The position numbers were made by a program, and so were the translations under genes. Positions 8,732 to 16,363 of a stretch of 23,936 nucleotides of DNA are shown here, in pieces; positions within the stretch are counted from its first letter, which is position 1, and each line of letters begins with the position of its first letter. Origin of the DNA: a virus; the IMG/VR virus record IMGVR_UViG_3300046028_000466, positions 1-23,936 of that record; one strand, given 5' to 3'. The notes beneath the pieces were generated by a model, which was not told the DNA's origin, ran no database searches, and saw only the letters and a list, made by a program, of their open reading frames with translations.

Positions 8732-11700
8732 ATGTCAAATATTAAAGTTACCGTTCAGAACGAAAACAATGTTCTGTTAGAAGTTACGCCCGTACCAATT
8801 CAAACAATTGCGATTAGCCGCGGTGTAGCGGGTCGGGGCGTAGCGGATGTTACTGCCGTTGAAATTGATAACGCGCTTTATCTTGAATTTACGTTTACTG
8901 ATGGCACAACGGAATTGGTTGGACCTGTCGGTACGATTCAATACATTGGTCAAGCGCCAATCGTTGTTACTGGTTCTACCATCAGTTTAAGCACCGTACC
9001 CGTTAACTTAGGCGGCACGGGCGCAACTACTGCAAGCGGTGCGCGTACCAACTTGGGTTTGGGTACGATTGCCACACAAAACGCAAATGCAGTTTCTATT
9101 ACTGGTGGCACTATCACGGGCATTACCGACTTAGCGGTTGCCGATGGTGGTACAGGCGCAAGCACCGCGGCGGGTGCAATGGTTAACTTGTTGCCATCAT
9201 ATACAGGCAATGCAAATAAACGCCTTTCTTTAGATGGCACGGCTACAGGCTTAGAATGGGTAACTGATGGTGGCGGTACGGTTACATCGGTTGATGTATC
9301 AGGAGGCACTACAGGTTTGTCGTTCACGGGTGGCCCTATCACCACAAGCGGCACAATCACATTAAGCGGTACATTGGATGTTGATAACGGCGGTACAGGC
9401 GCTACAACTGCGGCGGGTGCAAGAACTAACCTTAACGCCGCCGACCAAGCCTTAACGCTAACCGCGGGTACTGGTTTATCAGGTGGTGGCGACCTTACGG
9501 CAAACCGTAGTTTTAGCATTGCCAACACAACTGTTACTGCGGGCGCATACGGCGCGGCATCTAAAACGCTAACAGCAACGGTAAATGCACAAGGTCAATT
9601 GACCGCTTTAGCCGATACGCCTATTGCTATTGCCAACACCCAAATTTCGGGTTTAGGCACAATGTCAACGCAAGATGCTAATTCGGTTGCGATTACAGGC
9701 GGTTCAATTACAGGCATCACAGATTTGGCGGTTGCTGATGGTGGCACGGGTGCTAGTGATGCTTCAGGCGCACGAACTAACTTGGGCGCGGCGGCATCGG
9801 CAATTACGATTAGCGCGGGTACAGGTCTATCGGGCGGCGGTGATTTAACTGCTAACCGTACTTTGTTTATCGCTAACACCGCGGTTACTGCGGGCGCGTA
9901 TGGTTCTGCATCAGATACGCTAACTGCTACAGTAAATGCGCAAGGTCAACTAACAGCATTGGCGGCAACACCGATTGCAATTTCAAATACTCAGGTTAGC
10001 GGCTTGGGTACTATGTCAACGCAAAATTCTAATTCCGTAACTATTACGGGTGGAAGCATCACAGGAATCACCGACCTTGCCATTGCAGACGGTGGTACAG
10101 GGGCTTCAAACGCCGCTGATGCGCGTTCTAACCTTGGCTTGGGTACTGCGGCAGTATTGAACGCGGGCGTTGCCTTGGGCGTTGCTACGCTAGATGCGGG
10201 CGGTACTGTACCTTTGTCGCAAATCCCTGCAAGTATTCAAGGCGGCGTAAGTTACCAAGGCGCATGGAACGCATCCACAAACACGCCTACGCTAACTTCT
10301 AGCGTTGGTACAAAAGGGCATTACTATGTTGTTTCCGTTGCGGGTAACACAAACCTGAACGGCGTAACTGATTGGTTAGTTGGCGATTGGGCAATCTACA
10401 ACGGTACAGCATGGGAAAAAATCGATAACACCGACCAAGTGGCAAGCGTCAACGGCTACACGGGCGTTGTTGTTCTGACCAATACTGATGTTGGTGCGCC
10501 ATCTACTAGCCTAACAATCAGCGCGGGAACGGGTTTAACTGGTGGTGGCAACCTAACTACTAACCGTACCATTTCAATCGCTAATACAGCGGTTACGGCG
10601 GCTTCTTACGGTACTGCAAGCGCAGTTCCTACATTCACAGTAAATGGTCAAGGTCAACTAACCGCCGCCGCCGATGTAAACATTGCGATTACAAACACGC
10701 AAGTTTCAGGGCTTGGCACTATGTCAACCCAAAACGCCAACAGCGTGACAATCACGGGCGGTAGCATTACGGGCATTACCGATTTGGCAATTGCCGATGG
10801 CGGTACGGGTGCAAGCAATGCCGCTGATGCGCGTACAAACCTTGGTGTAACTGCTACTGGCGGTGACACAACTTATCTTTTCCGTGCAAACAATCTTTCT
10901 GATTTGGCAAGCGCATCTACTGCCCGAACTAACTTAGGTTTGGGTACAGCGGCTACGCAAGACAGCACAGCGTTTGCTACAGCGGCACAAGGTGCAAAAG
11001 CCGATACAGCAATTCAAACAGTTACATCAACCGATGGTTCTATTGTTGTTACGCCTACAGGAACTACAATTGATTTGGCGGTGTCTGCGGCATCCCCTGC
11101 TTCTACTTTGTTAACGCAAGTTCGTAACACTACGGGCGCGACTTTAACCAAGGGTACTGTTGTTTATATCTCAGGCGCTACGGGTCAGATTTCAACCGTA
11201 TCAAAAGCGATTGCAACAGGCGACACTACATCGGCTCAAACCTTGGGCATGATTACCGCTGACTTGGCAAACAATACAAACGGTTATGTAACTGTTTTTG
11301 GTTTGATTACCAACATTGATACATCGTCTTATACCGATGGCGCACAACTGTATCTAAGCGGCACTACAGCGGGTGCGGTAACAACTACAAAGCCATCAGC
11401 ACCAATTCATTTGGTTTATGTTGGTATTGTTGAATATGCACACCCAACGCAAGGCAAGATTCTTGTTAAAGTTCAAAATGGATATGAACTTGATGAAATC
11501 CATGATGTATCAATTGTTAGCCCCGTAACAGGACAAACACTTGTTTACAACTCTAGTACCGATTTATGGGTTAACAACACCGTATCTTTGACTGCGGGTG
11601 TTAACGGTACATTGCCTATTGCTAATGGTGGTACAGGGCAAACAACGGCTAACGCGGCGTTCAATGCTTTAGCACCTAGCCAAACAGGTAATAGCGGCAA

Positions 11701-14257
11701 GTATCTAACAACCGATGGTACGGATACATCTTGGGCATCAAACCCATTGGGTACAGTAACTAGCGTTGCGGCAAGTGTTCCATCATTCTTGTCTATTGCG
11801 GGTTCACCCATCACGACAAGCGGCACATTAGCAATTAGTTTGTCGGGTACTGCATTGCCTACAACATCGGGCGGCACAGGCTTGACATCATTTACATCAG
11901 GCGGTGTTGTTTACGCATCTAGTTCTAGTGCATTGGCTACTGGTAGTGCGCTTACTTTTGATGGGACTACGCTAACTTCTACACAGTCCGTTGCGTTTTC
12001 ATCAAATGCTATTTTTAACCAAACAGCATCTGTTGGTGGTGTTGCGGCTATTAAAGTGCAAAGCAATACAGCGTCTATTGATTTAATGTCTGGTGGCGTT
12101 ACTTATGCCACCAACTATATGGGTGCAGATGAAGCAGGCTTGATTACTCAAGGCGCTGATGGGATGCGTTTCAATATAGGCGGTTCTTACGCTAGATGGA
12201 CATTTATAGGCTCTGAAGCCATGCGCCTCACCTCAACAGGGTTGGGTGTTGGTACAAGTTCGCCTCAATCAAAACTACATATCTCAGGTGCAAACGTATC
12301 TGGCTATGGACAACTGAGAGTTAATGCAACCGATACAGCACAGATGACGCTATCGGTAGCAGAAACAAACTATGCAAATATGTATGCCGATACCACTCAA
12401 CTGGTATTTGGCACAACAGCGGCTATTCCAATTCTTTTTAGAACTAACTCAACTGAGCGTATGAGGCTTGACTCATCAGGCAATCTAGGCTTGGGAGTTA
12501 CTCCGAGTTCGTGGACTGGTGTAGGTGTTGCTTTTGAAACACTTGGCGGTGCAATAATTGGACAGGGTAATAACAACATTAGTTATTTCCAAAATACTTA
12601 CTATGCTTCTGCCGCTTTTAGGTACAAAACAACAAACCCTGCTTCTTTTTACGAACAATCCTCTGGTAAACACGTTTGGTACAACGCCCCATCAGGCACA
12701 GCAGGAAACGCTATCACCTTTACTCAGGCGATGACTCTGGATGCAAGTGGAAATTTGGGTGTGGGGACTACAAGCCCACAATCGCTAGGCGCTGGATACC
12801 AAACAATAACTGTGAACGGAACCACAGGTAGCGGTTTTGTAATGAAATCCAATAATAGCAATCGAGGCTATTTATGGACTGATGGTTCTTCTTACCAAGT
12901 TTTTGGTATTGGTGCTTATCCAATGGTTTTTAGCACTAACAGCACAGAGCGTATGCGCCTTGATTCTTCAGGAAATCTAGGTATTGGTACAACTTCGCCC
13001 GCAACATATTTACAAGTAGCATCAAAAACTGCTGGAGATTCTCCAACAATCCGCATTTCAAATGACACAACTGCAACAGGGTCGGCCACATTAAGTCTTT
13101 ACAGAAACGCAAGCGACAATGCATCTGTAATCCACAATCCGGCTGGTCTAAGAAAAACATTACAATTTCTTGCTACGCACCCATCCAGCGTGGGTATGCT
13201 TTGGAGTACTAGCGATGGTACGACAACAACAGATAGGATGACCCTCGACTCCTCAGGCAATCTAGGCTTGGCAATTACTCCCCATGCTTGGGGTGGTGGT
13301 TACAAAACCATTGACAATCAAATATACAACTCAATGTACTCCAATAATGGAGGTTTTGCGGGGATGGCGTGTAACGCCTACAACGATGGTACAAATTGGA
13401 TTTATAAAATTACCACTACTGCAAATCGTTTTGAAAGCACATTAAATTCTTTTAGATGGTTTACAGCCCCATCAGGCACAGCAGGAACTGCTATCTCCTT
13501 TACTCAGGCGATGACTCTGGATGCAAGTGGTCGCCTTGGTATTGGCACTACATCACCAGCCTGTAAATTAAATGTTGATGGCACAGGTGAACTATTAAGG
13601 CTTTCTGGCACAACGCCATTCATGCAATGGTTTGGCAGTAGTGCTTGTTACATCGGTGATGCTAGTCAATTAGTTAGTGGAACTGCTGGTGACTTTGTAA
13701 TTAGGGTTGGTAATTCCAACACTAATAATCTTATATTTGCAACTGGCACAACACAACGAGCCAGAATAGACACTAACGGAAACTTGCTAGTTGGGGCTAC
13801 AAGTGTTGTTGGTTCATCAGTATCTGGTTTGGCATTGCGGAATGGTGGAACAAGTGGAAATTTGTTGAGTGCAGTAAGTTCTACTTCTTCTGTTGACCAC
13901 ATGATTTTCTACAACCCCAATGGAACTTGTGGAACTCTTTACACAACTGGCACATCATTTGGTTTGTATAACGCATCAGATGCTCGTTTAAAGCAGAACA
14001 TTTCTACAGCAGATAATGCTTCTGTGTTGATTGACGCTATCCAAGTTCGTAAATTTGATTGGAAAGTAAATGGAGAGCATCAGCGTTATGGATTTATAGC
14101 GCAAGAACTTGCCACAGTATTCCCCGAAGCAGTTAAACAGCCAGAAAATCCTGACGAAATGATGGGCGTGGATTACGCCAAGTTAGTTCCAATGCTCGTC
14201 AAGGCTATTCAAGAACTCAAAGCAGAATTCGATGCCTACAAAGCATCACACCCTTAA
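8732..14257 (+). CDS. Large modular tail fibre with C-terminal S74 chaperone
   Basis: An 1841-residue fibre, RBS AAGGGG (8721-8726). Residues 1-90 form the likely attachment region. Residues 100-710 are repeat modules built on GGTGA(S/T) and ITGGSITGITDLA(V/I)ADGG motifs; three long copies start near residues 244, 361 and 597. Between copies two and three lies a different module (about 473-596, containing VGDWAIYNGTAWEKIDN). Residues 790-920 form another conserved fibre module (TKGTVVYISGATGQ). From about 1160 to 1690 there are seven ERMRLDSSGNLGIGTTSP-type repeats. The S74 domain begins at ASDARLK, giving cleavage Ser 1749 and Lys 1754, so the last 93 residues are probably released. Base use changes near residue 1120. 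It is the most probable host-range determinant with the tip protein. Confidence 0.9.
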   Translation: MSNIKVTVQNENNVLLEVTPVPIQTIAISRGVAGRGVADVTAVEIDNALYLEFTFTDGTTELVGPVGTIQYIGQAPIVVTGSTISLSTVPVNLGGTGATTASGARTNLGLGTIATQNANAVSITGGTITGITDLAVADGGTGASTAAGAMVNLLPSYTGNANKRLSLDGTATGLEWVTDGGGTVTSVDVSGGTTGLSFTGGPITTSGTITLSGTLDVDNGGTGATTAAGARTNLNAADQALTLTAGTGLSGGGDLTANRSFSIANTTVTAGAYGAASKTLTATVNAQGQLTALADTPIAIANTQISGLGTMSTQDANSVAITGGSITGITDLAVADGGTGASDASGARTNLGAAASAITISAGTGLSGGGDLTANRTLFIANTAVTAGAYGSASDTLTATVNAQGQLTALAATPIAISNTQVSGLGTMSTQNSNSVTITGGSITGITDLAIADGGTGASNAADARSNLGLGTAAVLNAGVALGVATLDAGGTVPLSQIPASIQGGVSYQGAWNASTNTPTLTSSVGTKGHYYVVSVAGNTNLNGVTDWLVGDWAIYNGTAWEKIDNTDQVASVNGYTGVVVLTNTDVGAPSTSLTISAGTGLTGGGNLTTNRTISIANTAVTAASYGTASAVPTFTVNGQGQLTAAADVNIAITNTQVSGLGTMSTQNANSVTITGGSITGITDLAIADGGTGASNAADARTNLGVTATGGDTTYLFRANNLSDLASASTARTNLGLGTAATQDSTAFATAAQGAKADTAIQTVTSTDGSIVVTPTGTTIDLAVSAASPASTLLTQVRNTTGATLTKGTVVYISGATGQISTVSKAIATGDTTSAQTLGMITADLANNTNGYVTVFGLITNIDTSSYTDGAQLYLSGTTAGAVTTTKPSAPIHLVYVGIVEYAHPTQGKILVKVQNGYELDEIHDVSIVSPVTGQTLVYNSSTDLWVNNTVSLTAGVNGTLPIANGGTGQTTANAAFNALAPSQTGNSGKYLTTDGTDTSWASNPLGTVTSVAASVPSFLSIAGSPITTSGTLAISLSGTALPTTSGGTGLTSFTSGGVVYASSSSALATGSALTFDGTTLTSTQSVAFSSNAIFNQTASVGGVAAIKVQSNTASIDLMSGGVTYATNYMGADEAGLITQGADGMRFNIGGSYARWTFIGSEAMRLTSTGLGVGTSSPQSKLHISGANVSGYGQLRVNATDTAQMTLSVAETNYANMYADTTQLVFGTTAAIPILFRTNSTERMRLDSSGNLGLGVTPSSWTGVGVAFETLGGAIIGQGNNNISYFQNTYYASAAFRYKTTNPASFYEQSSGKHVWYNAPSGTAGNAITFTQAMTLDASGNLGVGTTSPQSLGAGYQTITVNGTTGSGFVMKSNNSNRGYLWTDGSSYQVFGIGAYPMVFSTNSTERMRLDSSGNLGIGTTSPATYLQVASKTAGDSPTIRISNDTTATGSATLSLYRNASDNASVIHNPAGLRKTLQFLATHPSSVGMLWSTSDGTTTTDRMTLDSSGNLGLAITPHAWGGGYKTIDNQIYNSMYSNNGGFAGMACNAYNDGTNWIYKITTTANRFESTLNSFRWFTAPSGTAGTAISFTQAMTLDASGRLGIGTTSPACKLNVDGTGELLRLSGTTPFMQWFGSSACYIGDASQLVSGTAGDFVIRVGNSNTNNLIFATGTTQRARIDTNGNLLVGATSVVGSSVSGLALRNGGTSGNLLSAVSSTSSVDHMIFYNPNGTCGTLYTTGTSFGLYNASDARLKQNISTADNASVLIDAIQVRKFDWKVNGEHQRYGFIAQELATVFPEAVKQPENPDEMMGVDYAKLVPMLVKAIQELKAEFDAYKASHP
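12686..12750 (+). repeat. 65-bp near-identical direct repeat in fibre gene, copy A
   Basis: The segment from GCCCCATCAGGCACAGCAGG to ATGCAAGTGG is repeated 780 bases downstream with only three mismatches in 65. It encodes the APSGTAGxAIxFTQAMTLDASG motif in both places. Identity this high at DNA level, above that of the flanking coding repeats, points to recent duplication or gene conversion within the fibre. Confidence 0.85.
13466..13530 (+). repeat. 65-bp near-identical direct repeat in fibre gene, copy B
   Basis: Second copy of the repeat at 12686-12750. The three differences are two adjacent bases in GGAACTG versus GGAAACG and one in CTATCTCC versus CTATCACC. Recombination between the copies would delete 780 bases (260 codons) in frame. 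Confidence 0.85.
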
Positions 14258-14275
14258 TCAACTGAAAGGTAAATT

Positions 14276-14605
14276 ATGTCAGCAACAACAACATGGATTA
14301 TTGAATGGATGCAATGCAAACCTACAGAGGGTTCTTTAACCGATGTAGTGGTTACTGCGGGATGGCGTTGCAATGGTGTTCAAGACACCTATAACGCAAC
14401 CATTTATTCAACTTGCTCATTCCCTATGCCTGAAGGCACATTTACGCCATACGCGGATTTAACGCAAGAACAAGTGTTAGGTTGGTGTTGGGCTAATGGC
14501 GTTGATAAAGACGCTACCGAAGCGGCTATTCAATCCGACATTGACAATCAAATTAACCCGCCAATCGTGCAACCGCCTTTGCCGTGGGCTACTTCTTTGG
14601 CATAA
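14276..14605 (+). CDS. DUF7936-like small phage protein
   Basis: A 109-residue protein directly behind the fibre, RBS GAAAGGT at 14265-14271. Its pattern matches what I recall of the DUF7936 family common in aquatic phages: an N-terminal aromatic strand (TWIIEWMQCKP), the segment LTDVVVTAGWRCNG, a strand AxxYSTC, then FTPYADLTQEQVLGWCWAN and a Pro-rich C-terminus ending in PPLPW. The conserved E-Q-V-x-G-W stretch is around residues 65-71. No enzymatic motif is visible. Its position after the fibre and before the terminator suggests a tail or adsorption accessory role, but that is inference. Five Cys residues are many for its size. Confidence 0.65.
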   Translation: MSATTTWIIEWMQCKPTEGSLTDVVVTAGWRCNGVQDTYNATIYSTCSFPMPEGTFTPYADLTQEQVLGWCWANGVDKDATEAAIQSDIDNQINPPIVQPPLPWATSLA

Positions 14606-14619
14606 TATTTATGGGTAAA

Positions 14620-14645
14620 CCGCCAACCCTAATGGCGGCATTTTT
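14620..14645 (+). terminator. Rho-independent terminator after the tail module
   Basis: A perfect six-base stem CCGCCA (14620-14625) / TGGCGG (14633-14638) encloses a seven-base loop and is followed by CA and five Ts (14641-14645). It lies between the fibre operon and the lysis genes and would act on forward transcripts. The next gene's RBS (AAGGAAC) begins right after it, so partial read-through probably supplies lysis mRNA unless a promoter inside the fibre region does. Confidence 0.8.
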
Positions 14646-14656
14646 AAGGAACGACA

Positions 14657-14815
14657 ATGCAAGACATTACACTAACTTTGACCGTTGAAGAAACAAACGC
14701 AATTCTGCAAGTGTTGGGCGATTTGCCTACAAAAACTGGCGCATGGAACTTGGTCGTAAAGATTAAAGGCCAAGCCGAACAGCAGATGAAAGCACCGGAA
14801 GATGTTGTTCAATGA
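14657..14815 (+). CDS. Small conserved phage protein, 52 aa
   Basis: A 52-residue frame starting with ATG 14657, six bases after AAGGA (14646-14650). It begins MQDITLTLTVEETNAILQVL and continues with GDLPTKTGAWNLVVKIKGQA, a strand-helix-strand pattern I recognise from small proteins often found next to phage structural and lysis genes (a beta strand of alternating T/L, then E-x-N-x-I-L-x-x-L-x-x-L-P, then a helix). No function is known to me. It overlaps the next gene by 14 bases (14802-14815), which argues for coupled translation. Confidence 0.65.
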   Translation: MQDITLTLTVEETNAILQVLGDLPTKTGAWNLVVKIKGQAEQQMKAPEDVVQ

Positions 14816-14978
14816 AACAGATGCACGATTAAATAGCCATGAAGCGGTTTGCGCTTTACGCTATGAGCAAATAAACGCCCGCTTAAAACGCCTTGAAGGA
14901 ATCTTAATCAAGGCGTGCGGCATCATGCTTGTCGGCATGGCGGGTGTTATTTGGACAACCTTGCAGTTTCCAAAATGA
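14802..14978 (+). CDS. XhlA-like small membrane protein (holin-associated), 58 aa
   Basis: A 58-residue frame starting at ATG 14802 inside the end of the previous gene, preceded by CACCGGAAG. Residues 1-33 form an amphipathic helix (ARLNSHEAVCALRYEQINAR, then LKRLEG). A single hydrophobic segment follows (residues 34-51, about ILIKACGIMLVGMAGVIW). This helix-plus-one-TM layout is that of the XhlA hemolysin/holin-associated family, though slightly shorter than usual (70-90). XhlA proteins associate with the membrane and help lysis. Its stop overlaps the next start (ATGA at 14975-14978). Confidence 0.55.
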   Translation: MLFNETDARLNSHEAVCALRYEQINARLKRLEGILIKACGIMLVGMAGVIWTTLQFPK

Positions 14979-15070
14979 AAGATTACGCCGAAGCATTTAT
15001 TGCGGCGGTTTGTATTGTGGTGTTTGTTATCTTTTGCACATACATAATTGTTTGGGCAGGATGGAGTTAA
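14975..15070 (+). CDS. Single-TM small membrane protein, 31 aa
   Basis: A 31-residue frame with an ATGA overlap on the XhlA-like stop. After MKDYAEAF it is nearly all hydrophobic (residues 8-28) and ends WAGWS, so it spans the membrane once. It could be an additional holin-type or antiholin-like peptide, but I know no matching family. Support comes from its overlaps on both sides (its TAA adjoins the next ATG at 15071) and from the coherent TM composition. Confidence 0.5.
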   Translation: MKDYAEAFIAAVCIVVFVIFCTYIIVWAGWS

Positions 15071-15217
15071 ATGCGTTTTTTGCTTGTGATTTTTCTATCA
15101 GCATCACAAGCGGCATCCGACAAGACAGAATATAGATGTATCCGATGGCAATGGTCGGGTGATGTTTATAACCGCAAGGTTGTTTGCCTTGAATGGGTAA
15201 AGGTTGTACGGAAATGA
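15071..15217 (+). CDS. Small secreted protein, 48 aa
   Basis: A 48-residue frame starting directly after the previous stop. It begins with a signal peptide (MRFLLVIFLSASQAAS, probable cleavage after SQA) and leaves a periplasmic peptide of about 33 residues with two Cys (YRCIRWQWSG, then VVCLEW) that could form a disulfide. There is no lipobox Cys after the signal, so it is not a typical Rz1 outer-membrane spanin. Similar small secreted proteins with C-x-R-W-x-W occur beside phage lysis genes in my recollection. The stop overlaps the next start (ATGA at 15214-15217). Confidence 0.55.
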   Translation: MRFLLVIFLSASQAASDKTEYRCIRWQWSGDVYNRKVVCLEWVKVVRK

Positions 15218-15711
15218 TTATCGACCCAATAACGGCGTTAGAAGGACTACAAAGCGCAATAGCAGTAGTTCGTAAAGCCGCAAAGATTGCAAACGATTTA
15301 GGCGGTTTAGCGGGCGTTGTTGGCAAACTTTTTGATGCGCGTAGCCAAGCGACCAAGGCTATGCTTGAAGCCAAAAGGTCAGGCAACAAATCCAATTTTA
15401 GCGTTGCAATGCAAATCGAAAATGCGTTGATGGAAACCGCTAAGTTGGAATCCCAATTGCAATTGCTTTATATGCAGACGGGCAATATTGACGTTTGGAA
15501 CAAGATTAAAGCCCGCGCCGCTGAAATGGACAGGGATGATGCCATAGCCGCCCGTAAAGCCAAAGAAGAAGAACAACGCCAAAAGGATTTAGAAGCCGAA
15601 CAAATGCAATGGGCGGTTGCGATTGTTGTTCTTGTTATGTTGATTGGTGCGGTAGGTTGGGGGCTTACACAAATTGCCGAACTATGCGCTACGACAAGGT
15701 GCGGGCGGTGA
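15214..15711 (+). CDS. Coiled-coil protein with C-terminal membrane segment, 165 aa
   Basis: I start at ATG 15214 (ATGA overlap) rather than the upstream in-frame TTG at 15193. The 165 residues comprise an Ala/Leu-rich amphipathic N-terminus (residues 1-45), a helical middle, a highly charged coiled coil (about 105-130, with AARKAKEEEQRQKDLEAEQM), and one hydrophobic segment (about 132-153, WAVAIVVLVMLIGAVGW) followed by a short Cys-containing tail. This layout could suit a lysis or virion-membrane protein. It is not an obvious spanin because the TM is at the C-terminus. The family is not recognised. GTGA overlap with the next gene supports coupling. Confidence 0.55.
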   Translation: MIIDPITALEGLQSAIAVVRKAAKIANDLGGLAGVVGKLFDARSQATKAMLEAKRSGNKSNFSVAMQIENALMETAKLESQLQLLYMQTGNIDVWNKIKARAAEMDRDDAIAARKAKEEEQRQKDLEAEQMQWAVAIVVLVMLIGAVGWGLTQIAELCATTRCGR

Positions 15712-15860
15712 ATGAGTATCAAAAACAGTTTGACCAATGGCTAAAAATATTTGTGCGATTATGTATCGCATGGTATGTGCTTGGCCTACTTCAGCGATTG
15801 CCCGATGAATTGGCTTCAAAAATTGTAGATAAACTTCTTGGAATGATTGGACTTGGATAA
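15708..15860 (+). CDS. Small membrane-associated protein, 50 aa (GTG start)
   Basis: The frame is open from upstream. I choose GTG 15708 because it overlaps the previous stop (GTGA 15708-15711) and has AAGGTG at 15695-15700. ATG 15684 (58 residues) is the alternative but lacks a clear RBS. The peptide has a basic/aromatic N-terminus (NEYQKQFDQWLKIFV), a hydrophobic stretch (LCIAWYVLGLL) and an amphipathic C-terminal helix. It could be a small holin partner or antiholin, though this is a guess from its place one base before the holin. Confidence 0.45.
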   Translation: MNEYQKQFDQWLKIFVRLCIAWYVLGLLQRLPDELASKIVDKLLGMIGLG

Positions 15861-16363
15861 TGCTTTCTTTATTTTCTACCCTTGGTGGTTTGCTGATTTC
15901 AGGCTTGCCTAAACTACTGGAATATTTCCAAAACAAATCTGACCAAGCGCACGAACTAGCCTTGGCGCGTGTGCAAACAGAACGCGAATTACAGTTAGCC
16001 GCGGCAGGATTTGCGGCACAAGCGCGTATGGAAGAAATACGCACCGACCAAATCGCAATGGAAACCGAAGCGGCGATGACCGAAGCGGCATTGAAGCACG
16101 ATGAAAAGATTTTAGAACGCGCATCAACTTGGGTAGCAAACTACATTGGTACGGTACGCCCTACCGTTACTTATATCTTTGTGTTTGAACTTTGTGCAAT
16201 TAACGCTTGGATTGCGTACTACATTTACACGCGCCCTAGCCTTGTACAAAACATGGATGATTTAATCCGCTTGTCAGATATTATTTTTTCTAGCGATGAA
16301 ATGGCTATGCTTGGCGGCATCATTGGTTTTTGGTTTGGTTCACGCGGTTGGTCTAAAAAATGA
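15860..16363 (+). CDS. Holin, GTA 3-TM type
   Basis: A 167-residue protein whose ATG shares one base with the previous stop (TAATG). It matches the GTA_holin_3TM pattern: a hydrophobic N-terminal helix (residues 1-22), a long charged Ala/Glu-rich helical domain (about 25-85), then VRPTVTYIFVFELCAI (about 98-120) as TM and a last TM with GGIIGFWFGSR (about 150-160). In this family the protein permeabilises the inner membrane so that the endolysin can escape. It directly precedes the endolysin, with an ATGA overlap, which supports the role. Confidence 0.8.
   Translation: MLSLFSTLGGLLISGLPKLLEYFQNKSDQAHELALARVQTERELQLAAAGFAAQARMEEIRTDQIAMETEAAMTEAALKHDEKILERASTWVANYIGTVRPTVTYIFVFELCAINAWIAYYIYTRPSLVQNMDDLIRLSDIIFSSDEMAMLGGIIGFWFGSRGWSKK

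Noticed and set aside
8950-11877. Long Pro/Val-rich reverse-strand frames of 71-192 residues opposite the fibre gene
   Set aside because: They mirror the repetitive Gly/Thr/Ala codons of the fibre, have low complexity and no RBS, and recur with the fibre repeats.
14929-15135. A 68-codon forward frame across the small lysis genes
   Set aside because: It has a TTG start without RBS, and the three short overlapping frames in the same span show coherent membrane or signal features.
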